This document shows, piece by piece, positions 9,297-17,712 of a stretch of 64,000 nt of DNA (position 1 is the stretch's first letter; each line of letters opens with the position of its first letter). Location: NCBI RefSeq assembly GCF_021390515.1, contig NZ_JAJUXI010000008.1, positions 124,001 to 188,000 on the forward strand. Reading direction: 5' to 3'. This DNA is from Dyadobacter sp. CY326. GTDB lineage: Bacteria > Bacteroidota > Bacteroidia > Cytophagales > Spirosomataceae. The notes beneath the pieces were generated by a model, which made no database searches, was not told the DNA's origin, and saw nothing but the letters and a program-made list of their open reading frames with translations. The position numbers were made by a program, and so were the translations under genes.

Positions 9297-10181
9297 ATGC
9301 AAGCAACAACGTCTGCAAAATTCAGCTATGAATACCATTATGTCAACGGATTAATGTTGCATGTGGGGCACCTGGGGCCTGTGGGGGGCGAGATGATCGT
9401 TTTCCTGCACGGTTTCCCGGAATTCAGTCATAGCTGGTTAGAGCAGGCCGCATTTTTTGCAAATAAAGGTTACCACGTTGTTGTCCCGGATCAGCGTGGC
9501 TATAATTTGAGTAAAAAGCCGGTCTTGATTAAGGATTACGCATTGAATCATCTGGTCGGGGACATTGCAGGTTTAATAACGTCGCTCACCACGTGCCCGG
9601 TCACTGTCACCGGGCACGACTGGGGCGGCGGGGTGGCCTGGGCGCTCGCACAGTTTCGTCCCGAGCTGGTTAAGAATCTTGTGATCCTTAATATGCCGCA
9701 TTTGCAGGTTATGCGGGACAATTTGAAGAAAAACCCCATTCAAATGCTCAAAAGCTGGTATGCTGGTTTTTTTCAGCTCCCGTTTATTCCTGAAAAAGTG
9801 TGCAGCGCATTCAATTACAAATGGCTCGCTATGAGCATGGTGAAGACAGCTCGTCCGGGCATTTTCTCACGTGGTTATTTGTCTGCGTGCAAGCAGGCCT
9901 GGCGCCAGCCTAACGCATTGTCCGCAATGATCAACTGGTATCGCGCATTTTTTCAGATCCTGATCGATAATGATGTGGACATTGAAGTTCCGGTGCTGCT
10001 CCTCTGGGGCGCAAAAGACAAATTTTTGACGACTAAAATGGCACAGCAAAGTATCAAACGTTGCAAAAATGGACAGTTGATTATCCTTGAAAATGCGTCG
10101 CACTGGCTGCATCATGAGGAACCTGCATTGGTGAACGCCTATATCCACACATTTTTGAATAGCCAGGTGACAAGAAGTTAA
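9297..10181 (+). CDS. Alpha/beta hydrolase, epoxide-hydrolase-like
   Basis: A 294-residue cytoplasmic alpha/beta hydrolase with no signal peptide. HGFPE near residue 39 provides the oxyanion-side HGxP motif, DQRGYN lies near residue 65, and GHDWGGG near residue 104 places Asp as the nucleophile, as in epoxide hydrolases and haloalkane dehalogenases. WGAKDKF near residue 237 precedes the acid, and the base His is in ASHWLHHEEP near residue 260. The start ATG at 9297 lies 3 bp after the baeRF stop. The likely reaction is epoxide ring opening; a C-C or C-halogen hydrolase cannot be excluded. Confidence 0.85.
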   Translation: MQATTSAKFSYEYHYVNGLMLHVGHLGPVGGEMIVFLHGFPEFSHSWLEQAAFFANKGYHVVVPDQRGYNLSKKPVLIKDYALNHLVGDIAGLITSLTTCPVTVTGHDWGGGVAWALAQFRPELVKNLVILNMPHLQVMRDNLKKNPIQMLKSWYAGFFQLPFIPEKVCSAFNYKWLAMSMVKTARPGIFSRGYLSACKQAWRQPNALSAMINWYRAFFQILIDNDVDIEVPVLLLWGAKDKFLTTKMAQQSIKRCKNGQLIILENASHWLHHEEPALVNAYIHTFLNSQVTRS

Positions 10182-10207
10182 AGATCATCCACGAATTCCC
10201 TGCAAAA

Positions 10208-10243
10208 AAGGGGCCGGCGGTGTAATTTATCCGCCGGCCCCTT
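10208..10243. terminator. Strong GC-rich hairpin, bidirectional terminator
   Basis: A 13-bp perfect stem (AAGGGGCCGGCGG with its complement) around a 10-nt A/T-rich loop, followed on the plus strand by TTCATTTTT and preceded by an A run that gives T residues on the minus strand. It lies between the hydrolase stop at 10181 and the cyanophycinase remnant stop at 10262 and would end transcripts from both sides. Confidence 0.85.
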
Positions 10244-10261
10244 CATTTTTGCCTTTAATTT

Positions 10262-10702
10262 TTAAGACTTTTCAACGATCATCTTCCGCTCTTCCAGCGA
10301 AAAACCCGCCCCTTCTGCCAGAATGTGCATTTGCATTCCCTCAACATAAATGGGCTGCATATTTTTCGCTTCTCCAAAATTGGTTGTTTTGACCCCATCC
10401 GCTTGCAGGATCATTGCCACACCCGAGCCGATGGTCCGCATGTGCTGCCCTCCTGTAATAACCAGTCCGGTGTCCTCGCAGATCCCTATCGCAAGAAAAC
10501 CAGGGTTCATCAGCAACGCTTCCGAAAGTCTTGCAAAACGGCCACGGCTCATAAAGTGCGTGTCAATGATGGCTTTGGGAAGCAATGTAAAACCCCTGCT
10601 CATCTCCACAATGCCATTGACCAGCGACTCCGTGCTCGACCCTTCCTTAATCATCGCCGCCGACATGGCCATTGCGCCTGCGCTGGTGCCGGCAAACACA
10701 AG
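10262..10702 (-). pseudogene. Cyanophycinase remnant, N-terminal half missing
   Basis: The minus-strand frame encodes the C-terminal half of a cyanophycinase (serine peptidase family S51), the enzyme that cuts cyanophycin into beta-Asp-Arg dipeptides. It begins abruptly at the nucleophile elbow AGTSAGAM and continues through the conserved IDTHF...R segment with the catalytic His and an ICEDTGLVI strand to a normal-looking C-terminus. About 125 N-terminal residues are absent. The open frame continues upstream to a possible start at 10783, but those residues are the antisense of the neighbouring isoaspartyl peptidase remnant and match nothing. An active enzyme is unlikely. Confidence 0.8.
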
Positions 10703-11145
10703 AAGAGGAAGAAAGCAAAAACACGGGAAAAGGAACGGTGGGCGCAGTCGCGCTGGACGCATCCGGGAACATTGCCGTGGCAACTTCTACCGGCGGCATT
10801 ACCAACAAAAAATTTGGCCGCGTTGGCGACACGCCTATCATTGGTGGTGGAACATATGCGAACAATCAAACTTGCGCTGTGTCGTGCACGGGCGACGGGG
10901 AGTTTTTTATCCGACTGGTGACGGCCTATGATGTGGCTTCGCTGGTTCAATATAAGCTTGTTGCATTGGGAGAGGCTTGTCAGGCAGCCGTTGACAAGCT
11001 GACGCAGCTGGGCGGCGAAGGCGGATTGATCGCGGTGGATACAAAAGGCAATGTGGAGCTGAAATTCAACTGTGAAAGCATGCTCCGGGGCTGGAAAAAT
11101 GATCGCGGGGAAGGAAGCATTAACATCTGGCCGGACGGCGAATAG
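10703..11145 (+). pseudogene. Isoaspartyl peptidase/L-asparaginase remnant (beta-subunit part)
   Basis: The plus-strand frame encodes the C-terminal (beta) half of a plant-type asparaginase/isoaspartyl dipeptidase of family T2, the enzyme that hydrolyses the beta-Asp-Arg made by cyanophycinase. It preserves the autoprocessing site with nucleophile Thr (GTVGAVALD), then TSTGGITNK, GRVGDTPIIGGGTYA and SCTGDGE, all hallmarks of the beta subunit. The alpha-subunit part, about 170-190 residues, is missing. The frame opens at 10672 with an ATG whose first residues derive from cyanophycinase antisense sequence. Without the alpha half it is probably inactive. Confidence 0.8.
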
Positions 11146-11213
11146 CGGCTTGCATTGCCCAAATAATGGTATGCTTTTTATAAGGCGAGCCCGGTCATTA
11201 ACAACTTGAACCT

Positions 11214-11477
11214 ATGGATTTTATTGATGGACTTGGCCTTGTGGCTGGCATATTTACATCTGCGGCGGTGGCACCGCAGCTCATCACGACGATTAAAAAG
11301 AAGAAAGCGAGTGAGGTTTCAACTGCGATGTTTGTTGTGATGCTTACAGGAAATGCCCTTTGGGTTTATTATGGTGTTGACAAAAAGGATATCCCAATCA
11401 TTGCGACGAACATCTTCACCATCTGCCTGAATGTGGCAATGCTTTTTCTCAAATACAAATATAAAGACAACGATTGA
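11214..11477 (+). CDS. SemiSWEET sugar transporter
   Basis: An 87-residue membrane protein with three TM helices, at about residues 7-25, 38-58 and 62-80. The AVAPQL segment in helix 1 holds the PQ-loop Pro-Gln, and the helix 2 pattern TGNALWVYYG has the Asn and Trp positions seen in bacterial SemiSWEETs, which dimerise to form one sugar uniporter. The size matches the family. A strong terminator follows at 11501-11527, so it is transcribed alone or with whatever precedes it. Confidence 0.88.
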   Translation: MDFIDGLGLVAGIFTSAAVAPQLITTIKKKKASEVSTAMFVVMLTGNALWVYYGVDKKDIPIIATNIFTICLNVAMLFLKYKYKDND

Positions 11478-11500
11478 GTGGGTTGCACGAATGATAAGTT

Positions 11501-11527
11501 TGCAACCGGGCAAAACGCCCGGTTGCA
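11501..11527 (+). terminator. Rho-independent terminator after SemiSWEET gene
   Basis: An 11-bp stem TGCAACCGGGC/GCCCGGTTGCA with a 5-nt AAAAC loop is followed by eight T residues on the plus strand. It also lies 6 bp past the stop of the convergent DUF4142 gene. Confidence 0.9.
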
Positions 11528-11533
11528 TTTTTT

Positions 11534-12097
11534 TTATTTCACTTCGTCATTAAGCATCTGCGCCATTTCAAGGTGTTGATTCAAATTTGGAAGTTTTTGG
11601 GTGGCCCAGGTTTTCAGCTCATTGTCTTGTCCGCCTGTCGATTCGCTCTGGAACAATGCAATGGTTTCCTGGTGTGAGGCAACCATCATTTTAGCATACA
11701 ATCTATTAAATGCCACGCCTGAGGCTGCATTCAAGCTGTCAAGTTTCAGTTGTTTCGCATTGCTTACTGTTGTAGGCAAATCCACTTTTTTTGGGTCTGA
11801 AATGCTTTTCAGTTCATTGTTTGCCATGGTATGATCCGTGATCATCATTTGTCCGAATGATTTAATGCTCATTGAATCGGCACCCATCATCACGCCCATT
11901 GCAGAACTGTCGCCTTTGGCAACGGCCATCTCGCCTGCTCTCACTTCAAACATTCCGCCGTCTGCCGCATTTACTGCAAACGTCCTATCCGTTTCAGAAA
12001 CGCTTGTCACATTGTCCTGGTCATCATCATCATCATCACATGAAACGGCAACGAACATTCCTGCGGCAAGCATCAAAATCATTTTTAACTTTTTCAT
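11534..12097 (-). CDS. DUF4142 lipoprotein
   Basis: A 187-residue exported protein. The start at 12097 is chosen because it opens a classic lipoprotein signal, MKKLKMILMLAAGMFVAVSC; the frame itself is open further upstream to 12214. The mature Cys is followed directly by six Asp residues, an acidic start like the lipoprotein export signals that send Bacteroidota lipoproteins to the cell surface. The rest is helical, with a ferritin-like DUF4142 pattern (F-x-x-x-A-A-x-G-G-M-F-E, I-K-S-F-G-Q-M-M-I-x-D-H, H-Q-E-T-I-A-L-F). The function is unknown; family members are often stress-induced. It sits downstream of cheB on the same strand with a 94-bp gap. Confidence 0.85.
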   Translation of the reverse strand: MKKLKMILMLAAGMFVAVSCDDDDDDQDNVTSVSETDRTFAVNAADGGMFEVRAGEMAVAKGDSSAMGVMMGADSMSIKSFGQMMITDHTMANNELKSISDPKKVDLPTTVSNAKQLKLDSLNAASGVAFNRLYAKMMVASHQETIALFQSESTGGQDNELKTWATQKLPNLNQHLEMAQMLNDEVK

Positions 12098-12191
12098 AAA
12101 TTGTACTTTTGTTTGTTGATACTGGCCGCGCCTATAAAATGTATGCCAGCCACTTTTTGAAAGCAGCTGGCATGTGCGTTGATCATCGGAT

Positions 12192-13205
12192 TCAGTAAGG
12201 GCCTGCCGTGTCATGATTTTGCAGGTCTGTCAGGATTAATTTAAGGGTTTCAATATGCCGCTGCATTTCATCCTTTCTTTCCAAATGATCTTGTGACATG
12301 GAATTATATCCTTTCTGCGCATATTCCAGTTCGAGTTTGCGGAGCAGGTGTTTTCGTTCTTCCATCATGCGCAGGGCCGCCCACAATGTTGCGCTTGCAG
12401 TTTCGGCCTGCTTCACCACCAGATCGCGCTCGGTATAAGCGTGGCCAATGTGACACCGATAGCGATTGATCACATCTCCTTTTACTGCCCATAAGTTTCC
12501 ACCACAGTCCGGGCAGGCAAAAACACTTTTATCGGCAATTTTTTCAACGGCTTCTATGCCCACTGCTGTTTTTTCGGCAATCAATGATTCAAGCACCACA
12601 TCTTCCGGAGCAGACATTTCTATGCCTTCTTCGTGACTAATTGTTTCTGTCAGAATTGCACCGATGGAGCCGAGTTCGCTAACGTAATCCACGTCCATAT
12701 TGTTGATCACCGAAAGCGGCATATCCGGATATTCGGCTTGATTGGGATCTTGCACAATGCAAGTTCCGCCGCTTCTTTTGATGGCCCACATGCCCGAAGT
12801 CCCGTCATCAAGCATTCCGCTTAAAATGACCCCTACCGCACGTGAAGCATAAGCCACTGCGGCAGATCGAAAAAGCACGTCGATGGACGGCCTGAAACGG
12901 TTTTCATGTGGACCAGATCCCAGTATTATTTTGCCAGCTTTGACAAGCAAATGGTGATTGGGTGGAGCTACGTAAATGTGCCCGGCAGCAATGGTGTCGC
13001 CATCGGCGGCCATCTTGCATTCCATGGAAGTTACTTTTGCAAGCCGATGCACTACGAAATCACCAATGCCTCTACGCGACAAGTGCAGGACAATGCAGTA
13101 GGCTGCGTCCAGCGACACAGGCAAAGTCTTAACGAGCTCGGCCAGGGCATTCAAGCCGCCGGCGGACGCTCCTATTACTACAATATACCTGGGTTGGGCG
13201 GTCAT
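12192..13205 (-). CDS. Stand-alone CheB-type methylesterase with C-terminal zinc-binding tail
   Basis: A 337-residue protein consisting of the catalytic domain of a chemotaxis methylesterase without the N-terminal receiver domain. The Ser is in VIGASAGG near residue 13, the His in IVLHLS near residue 40 and the Asp in GVILSGMLDDGTSG near residue 135. After about residue 190 a tail holds CPDCGG and RCHIGHAYTE, a likely zinc knuckle, followed by a coiled coil to the C-terminus. It overlaps the upstream CheB-CheR gene by ATGA, so the two are translationally coupled. With no receiver domain, its activity must be controlled another way. No chemoreceptor, CheA or flagellar gene lies nearby. Confidence 0.88.
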   Translation of the reverse strand: MTAQPRYIVVIGASAGGLNALAELVKTLPVSLDAAYCIVLHLSRRGIGDFVVHRLAKVTSMECKMAADGDTIAAGHIYVAPPNHHLLVKAGKIILGSGPHENRFRPSIDVLFRSAAVAYASRAVGVILSGMLDDGTSGMWAIKRSGGTCIVQDPNQAEYPDMPLSVINNMDVDYVSELGSIGAILTETISHEEGIEMSAPEDVVLESLIAEKTAVGIEAVEKIADKSVFACPDCGGNLWAVKGDVINRYRCHIGHAYTERDLVVKQAETASATLWAALRMMEERKHLLRKLELEYAQKGYNSMSQDHLERKDEMQRHIETLKLILTDLQNHDTAGPY

Positions 13206-15718
13206 ATGCGTGATTCATTTTTTAACTTCAATTGTTGCTGAATCGTTTTAAGCTCGGTGATATCATTAAAAGTGATGATGGCGCCGGAAGTTTTATTGTC
13301 GATCTGCTTAATGTAGGGCATGGTCATCACCTGGAACCATCTGCTGTCCTTCGTTTCGATTTCCCTGGTTATTACCGAATCATTTGCCAATACAGTGTTG
13401 ATATCTTCTATGATCGTCTCGACCTTAAAATTCGTGGAAATGTTGCCCAGCGGTCGTCCGACGTCACTATCGACCAGGTTAATGAGTTTGGCCGCTCCGG
13501 GTGAAAATTTGATCAATTGCAGCTGATTATTGATAAATAGCTGACCATTGACATTGCTCCGGAAATAATTGTTAAGGTCGTCGTTGAGCTCTAAAAGCTC
13601 TTTGTTTTTCAGCTGATAGTCCGAGTTAATGGTGTGCAACTCTTCATTGATCGACTGCATTTCTTCACTCGTGCTCTGCATTTCTTCGTTCGCAGAAAGC
13701 AATTCTTCGTTAAAGGATTGCATATTTTCATCAAGTGAATACAATTTCTCGTTGGAGGCGATGAGCTTTTCTTTGAGATCTTTCACTTCCTGTTCGAGGC
13801 TTTTTGTGTATTGATCCAAATAAGTTGCTTCATCGAACACAAGCCCGTCACTCGCTCCCGCCGCTTCCGAAGTTTCCTCACGAATTCGCACAACCAAAAA
13901 ACCATTGCTCCGCCCTTTGTAAATCATGGGGCTTATCGACAATGTCACACTGCTGATTTCGCCACCCTGCCTGATCTTAATGCCACTGACCGTTGACGCT
14001 TCTTCACTTTGGACCACATTGCTCACGATCGCATTATAAGCAACCGCAAGCGGGCCCGGAAGCAGCTCCGAAAAATCCGTAGTCATGATTTTTTGAAGCA
14101 AAAACCGGGTCGTATCCCCATAGAATTTTAAAATCCGCTCATTCTGATCAATGCAAACGACCAGTTGCCCAAGGTCTTTCACGATTGTCTCTGTGACTGC
14201 ATCGCCAAGGGTTCGGTCCGGGATTTTGTAAGCCTGCTCTTTTACATTTGGCGCATCGGCGCGTTTCTTATAAGAGACTTCTGGGAGTGAAAACGATTCA
14301 AACCTAACCGGTCTATCTTCTCCCTGATTTTTATAAACCTTAAATTTTTTGCTGATCACCTTCAAGCTTTGCAAGATAGGCAGCGGGTTTTCGCTCGATC
14401 CCAGAAAAAGATAACCCTGGGAGCGAAGTCCGAAGAGCAGCATCATGTAGATTTTCTTTTGCAGCGCTGGCGTCATGTAAATCAGCACATTGCGGCAGCT
14501 GATGAAATGCATGTTACAATAAGGCGGATTTTTCACCAAATCATGCTGAGCGAAAATCACCATTTTACGCAATGACGGTTTCACTCGGTAATCATCGCCA
14601 TCCGGCTGAAAAAACCGGCTCAGCCGCTCTTCCGAAACTTTTCCGAGAACATTGGTCTTGTACACGCCCTTTCCGGCCTGTAACAATGCTGCGCTGTCAA
14701 TGTCCGTCGCAAAAATCTTCACCACGTGCTCATTAATCCGGTCGCCAAGATGCTCATTGACAAGCATGGCCATGGAATACGCTTCTTCGCCCGTAGCGCA
14801 CCCGGTAACCCACATTCTGATTTCCTGCTGCGGCGCCAAGTCGGCAATGATGGCGGGAATGACCTGGCTTTCGATGAACTTGAAGGCTTCCGTATCACGG
14901 AAAAATCCGGTAACACTGATCAAAAAGTCTTTCGCCAATATTTCCAGCTCACCCGGATTTGCCTTGATAAACTCAATGTAACTTGCCAGCTCACCAAAAT
15001 TATTAGCGGCAACGCGTCTTTTTATCCTTCTTAAAATGGTGGAATGTTTGTAATCAGAAAAGTCGAGCGGCAATTCCTTGTTAATGAGTGCGATAATCTC
15101 ACCCACATGCTCCTCATCATTGATGCCGCTCGCCAGCAGGTCGAGCTCGCGTTTGACGTATTCTTCAATAACCAACGGCATTGCTTCGGGTTCTAGGATA
15201 AAATCCACCATTCCGGTTGATATGGCGTTGGCTGGCATGCTGTGAAATTCCGTTCCATCGGGCTCCCGCGCAATCACCAGTCCGCCCGCTTTTTTAATGG
15301 CCTTGATGCCATCGGCGCCATCAGATCCAAGCCCTGAAAGCACAATCCCAATTGCCTTTGGTCCATACTCAACCGCCAGCGAGGCGAAGAGTGCATTAAT
15401 GGTCATGTTGGGTGTGCGGTCTTCTTTTTTATCGGTTAAATACAAACTTCGCCCGCGCACGGTCATGAATTTGTCATTTGGAATTGTATAAACCTGATTG
15501 CCCTGAATGGCCATTCCATCCTCTGCCTGCTGCACGATGAGCTTGCTATGCCTGGAAAGTAGCGTCACCATGTGGCTTTTAAACTCAGCAGATAAATGCT
15601 GCACGATGACATAAGAAACGCCATCAGACGGCGTATGGTCGAAAAAAGCGTTGAGGTCGTCAAGGCCGCCAGCGGATGCGCCAATTGCAATGATATGATG
15701 CGGTTCTGCTGTAAACAT
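13202..15718 (-). CDS. CheB-CheR-coiled coil-PAS fusion protein
   Basis: About 838 residues from the ATG at 15718; an alternative ATG at 15757 adds 13 residues. Domains in order are CheB methylesterase (about 1-185, with IGASAGG, VQHLS and LSGLGSDGADG), CheR N-terminal helices (about 210-270), CheR SAM-dependent methyltransferase (about 285-460, with WVTGCATGEEAYS and FISCRNVLIYM), a region of degenerate PAS type, a long coiled coil of repeated E-E-x-Q-S-x-N-E-E-L heptads (about 640-730) and a C-terminal PAS domain (about 735-835). There is no histidine kinase. The protein could both methylate and demethylate Glu side chains on an unidentified partner. It is the first gene of an operon with the CheB gene. 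Confidence 0.9.
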   Translation of the reverse strand: MFTAEPHHIIAIGASAGGLDDLNAFFDHTPSDGVSYVIVQHLSAEFKSHMVTLLSRHSKLIVQQAEDGMAIQGNQVYTIPNDKFMTVRGRSLYLTDKKEDRTPNMTINALFASLAVEYGPKAIGIVLSGLGSDGADGIKAIKKAGGLVIAREPDGTEFHSMPANAISTGMVDFILEPEAMPLVIEEYVKRELDLLASGINDEEHVGEIIALINKELPLDFSDYKHSTILRRIKRRVAANNFGELASYIEFIKANPGELEILAKDFLISVTGFFRDTEAFKFIESQVIPAIIADLAPQQEIRMWVTGCATGEEAYSMAMLVNEHLGDRINEHVVKIFATDIDSAALLQAGKGVYKTNVLGKVSEERLSRFFQPDGDDYRVKPSLRKMVIFAQHDLVKNPPYCNMHFISCRNVLIYMTPALQKKIYMMLLFGLRSQGYLFLGSSENPLPILQSLKVISKKFKVYKNQGEDRPVRFESFSLPEVSYKKRADAPNVKEQAYKIPDRTLGDAVTETIVKDLGQLVVCIDQNERILKFYGDTTRFLLQKIMTTDFSELLPGPLAVAYNAIVSNVVQSEEASTVSGIKIRQGGEISSVTLSISPMIYKGRSNGFLVVRIREETSEAAGASDGLVFDEATYLDQYTKSLEQEVKDLKEKLIASNEKLYSLDENMQSFNEELLSANEEMQSTSEEMQSINEELHTINSDYQLKNKELLELNDDLNNYFRSNVNGQLFINNQLQLIKFSPGAAKLINLVDSDVGRPLGNISTNFKVETIIEDINTVLANDSVITREIETKDSRWFQVMTMPYIKQIDNKTSGAIITFNDITELKTIQQQLKLKNESRI

Positions 15719-15807
15719 AATAGTCGTGAATGGGTGAATATCGGAAAGGGCTTGCATTTACATTAAAAGCGTGCCATCGTCGTGAAAACGTACCACCGTA
15801 AACGCAA

Positions 15808-15837
15808 AATGCCGCCTCTCGAATTAGAGACGGCATT
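15808..15837 (-). terminator. Hairpin after the outer-membrane protein gene
   Basis: Arms AATGCCG-C-CTCT and AGAG-A-CGGCATT pair around a 6-nt loop with one internal mismatch. On the minus strand the stem is followed by TTTTGCG. It lies 18 bp past the stop at 15855 of the coiled-coil outer-membrane protein gene and ahead of the CheB-CheR gene. Confidence 0.65.
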
Positions 15838-15854
15838 CCGTGACAATCTGTCAC

Positions 15855-17477
15855 TTAAAGCTTAAAGCCGACAGTCGCTCTCAGGATATTATTCTTTTGA
15901 TTGCTTTCTTTAAAAAACCTGCTCATTCCCCATTCGTGAGAAAAATCGAAGGTTATGAAACCCAGTTCCAGGCCAAAACCTGCGTTTAATCCGTAAGAGA
16001 ATTCTTCAATGTTGTCTTTGTCAAAACGCTGAGAATCATTTTGATCCACATTCAAAACATAACTCCCGACGACACCGCCTTTGATATTAAACCTTAAAAA
16101 ACCGCCTTTGGCTTTTGTCAGGTAAATTCCTAACATCAATGGTGCTTTCAACGAATGAATTCTTGGGCCGGTCAGCAATGGCGCCGTGGAAATGCTGTCT
16201 TCGCTGGTAACGTCCATAGAAGAACTGAAATAATGCACACCGGGCTGAATGAAGAATTTGCGTATTCTAAACCTGAAATCCAGACCCGCGTTCCATCCCG
16301 CACGCCCCGCATACTGATCGTCCTGGAAGTCAGCATTGAAGCTGGATGCGTGAATGCCTGCCATTGGGATTACCCACATTCCCGAATTCCGAGCCTTTTT
16401 CTCTCCAAACCGTTCTTTGAAACCCAGTCTCGACTCTTTGTCCTCGGATTCATCGTCACGAGTTTCGTCCTGCTCGGAGGCTCGGTCCTGGTCCTTGTCA
16501 AAGTCACGGTCTTTGTCCTTATCAGCGTCCCGGTCTTCATTTCTGTTTAAATCACGGTCTCCTTTCTTGTCAAAACTTCTTCGGTTACGTGCTCCATCAG
16601 ATCTGCCCGCCTGTTCTCCTCGCCTGTATTTCAACCAGTTTTTATAATCCTCATAATCAGACCGATCCTCCGCCGCAATGCCATCTCCTGCCGGTTTTGC
16701 TCCCTGCGGCTGACGCGCATTGTAGTCTGACGGAACAATAATGTTGTTAATGATAATCGCAGGCTGCCCCTGTTGTTGCGGATAACTCCGGTAGGTTGCT
16801 TCCAGAACACGCTGTGCGATGGCCGCGGCATCGGCGCCATTTGCATCCGGTGTAATGTTGCGCTGCACCACATAAGGAGCGTTTGGATTGGTTTGCGCGG
16901 CCGAATTGCCCTGCATCATGCTGCTGTCGCTTCGATAAGCAGGCTGCTGATTGCTCGGATATGCGGACTGCTGGGTGCTGCCTTGTGAAGCTGATGAACC
17001 CGATAAGGCAGGCCTGACCATTCCTGACGCACTCGACCCACCCGTCGAAGCGAGCTCCTGCTCTTTTTCCTGGATATCTTTTTGAAGCTCTGCAATGTCT
17101 TTATTGAGCTTTTCGATGTCATCTGAGGCTTTTCGGGCATTTTTCGCATCACGCTGGGCATCCTTTGCAGCATTGGAAGCCTTTTTAGATAGTTTTTTGT
17201 CCTGTGGATTTGTCGCCAAGTCACGCGCTGCGGCAGTGTTAGCGTCTGCTGAGGCCTGCGCTTTTTGCGTGTTTTCCTGCAAATCCGCGCGCTTTTTCTC
17301 AAGATTCTTCTGCTTGTCCACAAGCTTGATCTTTTTCTCATTGACCTCTTTGCTCAGGTCAATTGCCTTCTTCTGGTCATTTAACGCCTGCAAGGAATCC
17401 TTGGAGGTAACTTGTGCGAATGCCGGGACCGAAAATAGCAGCGCGGCCAGCACATAGGATGCTAGTTGTAGTTTCAT
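15855..17477 (-). CDS. Outer-membrane beta-barrel protein with coiled coil and charged repeat region
   Basis: A 540-residue exported protein; residues 1-22 are a signal peptide ending AFA. Residues of about 25-145 form a Lys/Glu/Asp/Ala-rich coiled coil. Residues of about 150-290 are low complexity, rich in Ser, Gln, Ala, Pro and Asn. Residues of about 295-365 are almost only Arg, Lys, Asp and Glu, with repeated D-R-D and D-K-D units (for example DADKDKDRDFDKDQDR). From about residue 375 a PorT-like eight-strand barrel follows, ending in ILRATVGFKL with a C-terminal aromatic-hydrophobic strand. The barrel anchors the protein in the outer membrane; the long periplasmic or exposed part may bind peptidoglycan, metal ions or nothing. 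The function is unknown. Confidence 0.75.
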   Translation of the reverse strand: MKLQLASYVLAALLFSVPAFAQVTSKDSLQALNDQKKAIDLSKEVNEKKIKLVDKQKNLEKKRADLQENTQKAQASADANTAAARDLATNPQDKKLSKKASNAAKDAQRDAKNARKASDDIEKLNKDIAELQKDIQEKEQELASTGGSSASGMVRPALSGSSASQGSTQQSAYPSNQQPAYRSDSSMMQGNSAAQTNPNAPYVVQRNITPDANGADAAAIAQRVLEATYRSYPQQQGQPAIIINNIIVPSDYNARQPQGAKPAGDGIAAEDRSDYEDYKNWLKYRRGEQAGRSDGARNRRSFDKKGDRDLNRNEDRDADKDKDRDFDKDQDRASEQDETRDDESEDKESRLGFKERFGEKKARNSGMWVIPMAGIHASSFNADFQDDQYAGRAGWNAGLDFRFRIRKFFIQPGVHYFSSSMDVTSEDSISTAPLLTGPRIHSLKAPLMLGIYLTKAKGGFLRFNIKGGVVGSYVLNVDQNDSQRFDKDNIEEFSYGLNAGFGLELGFITFDFSHEWGMSRFFKESNQKNNILRATVGFKL

Positions 17478-17602
17478 TTTGTTTTTAATTTGATGATGAA
17501 TATTAATTACTGCGGGTTATTCAAGCTGGAAAATACAGGGCTGCAATGCGCCCACCGTGGGAAATGTGATAATGCTTCTGGCGAGGACGCCTTATAATTA
17601 TT

Positions 17603-17657
17603 ATGCCCACACATTTATGGCTGACGCAAATAGCGCTGGTCATAAAAGCGTGGGCAT
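17603..17657. repeat. Long imperfect hairpin element
   Basis: ATGCCCAC at 17603-17610 pairs with GTGGGCAT at 17650-17657, and inside it TTTATG pairs with CATAAA, giving an interrupted 55-nt fold-back. It lies in the 235-bp gap between the hybrid kinase stop and the outer-membrane protein start, both on the minus strand. There is no T run, so a simple intrinsic terminator is doubtful. Confidence 0.5.
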
Positions 17658-17712
17658 TGAAGTTAATTTCTGATGACCAGGCAAGCTTCGTTACGGCAAT
17701 TGCAAATGGTGT

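Noticed and set aside
16440-16570. Short direct repeats resembling a CRISPR or tandem array
   Set aside because: They are codon-level repeats for Asp, Arg and Lys inside the coiled-coil barrel gene; no spacer and repeat regularity is present.
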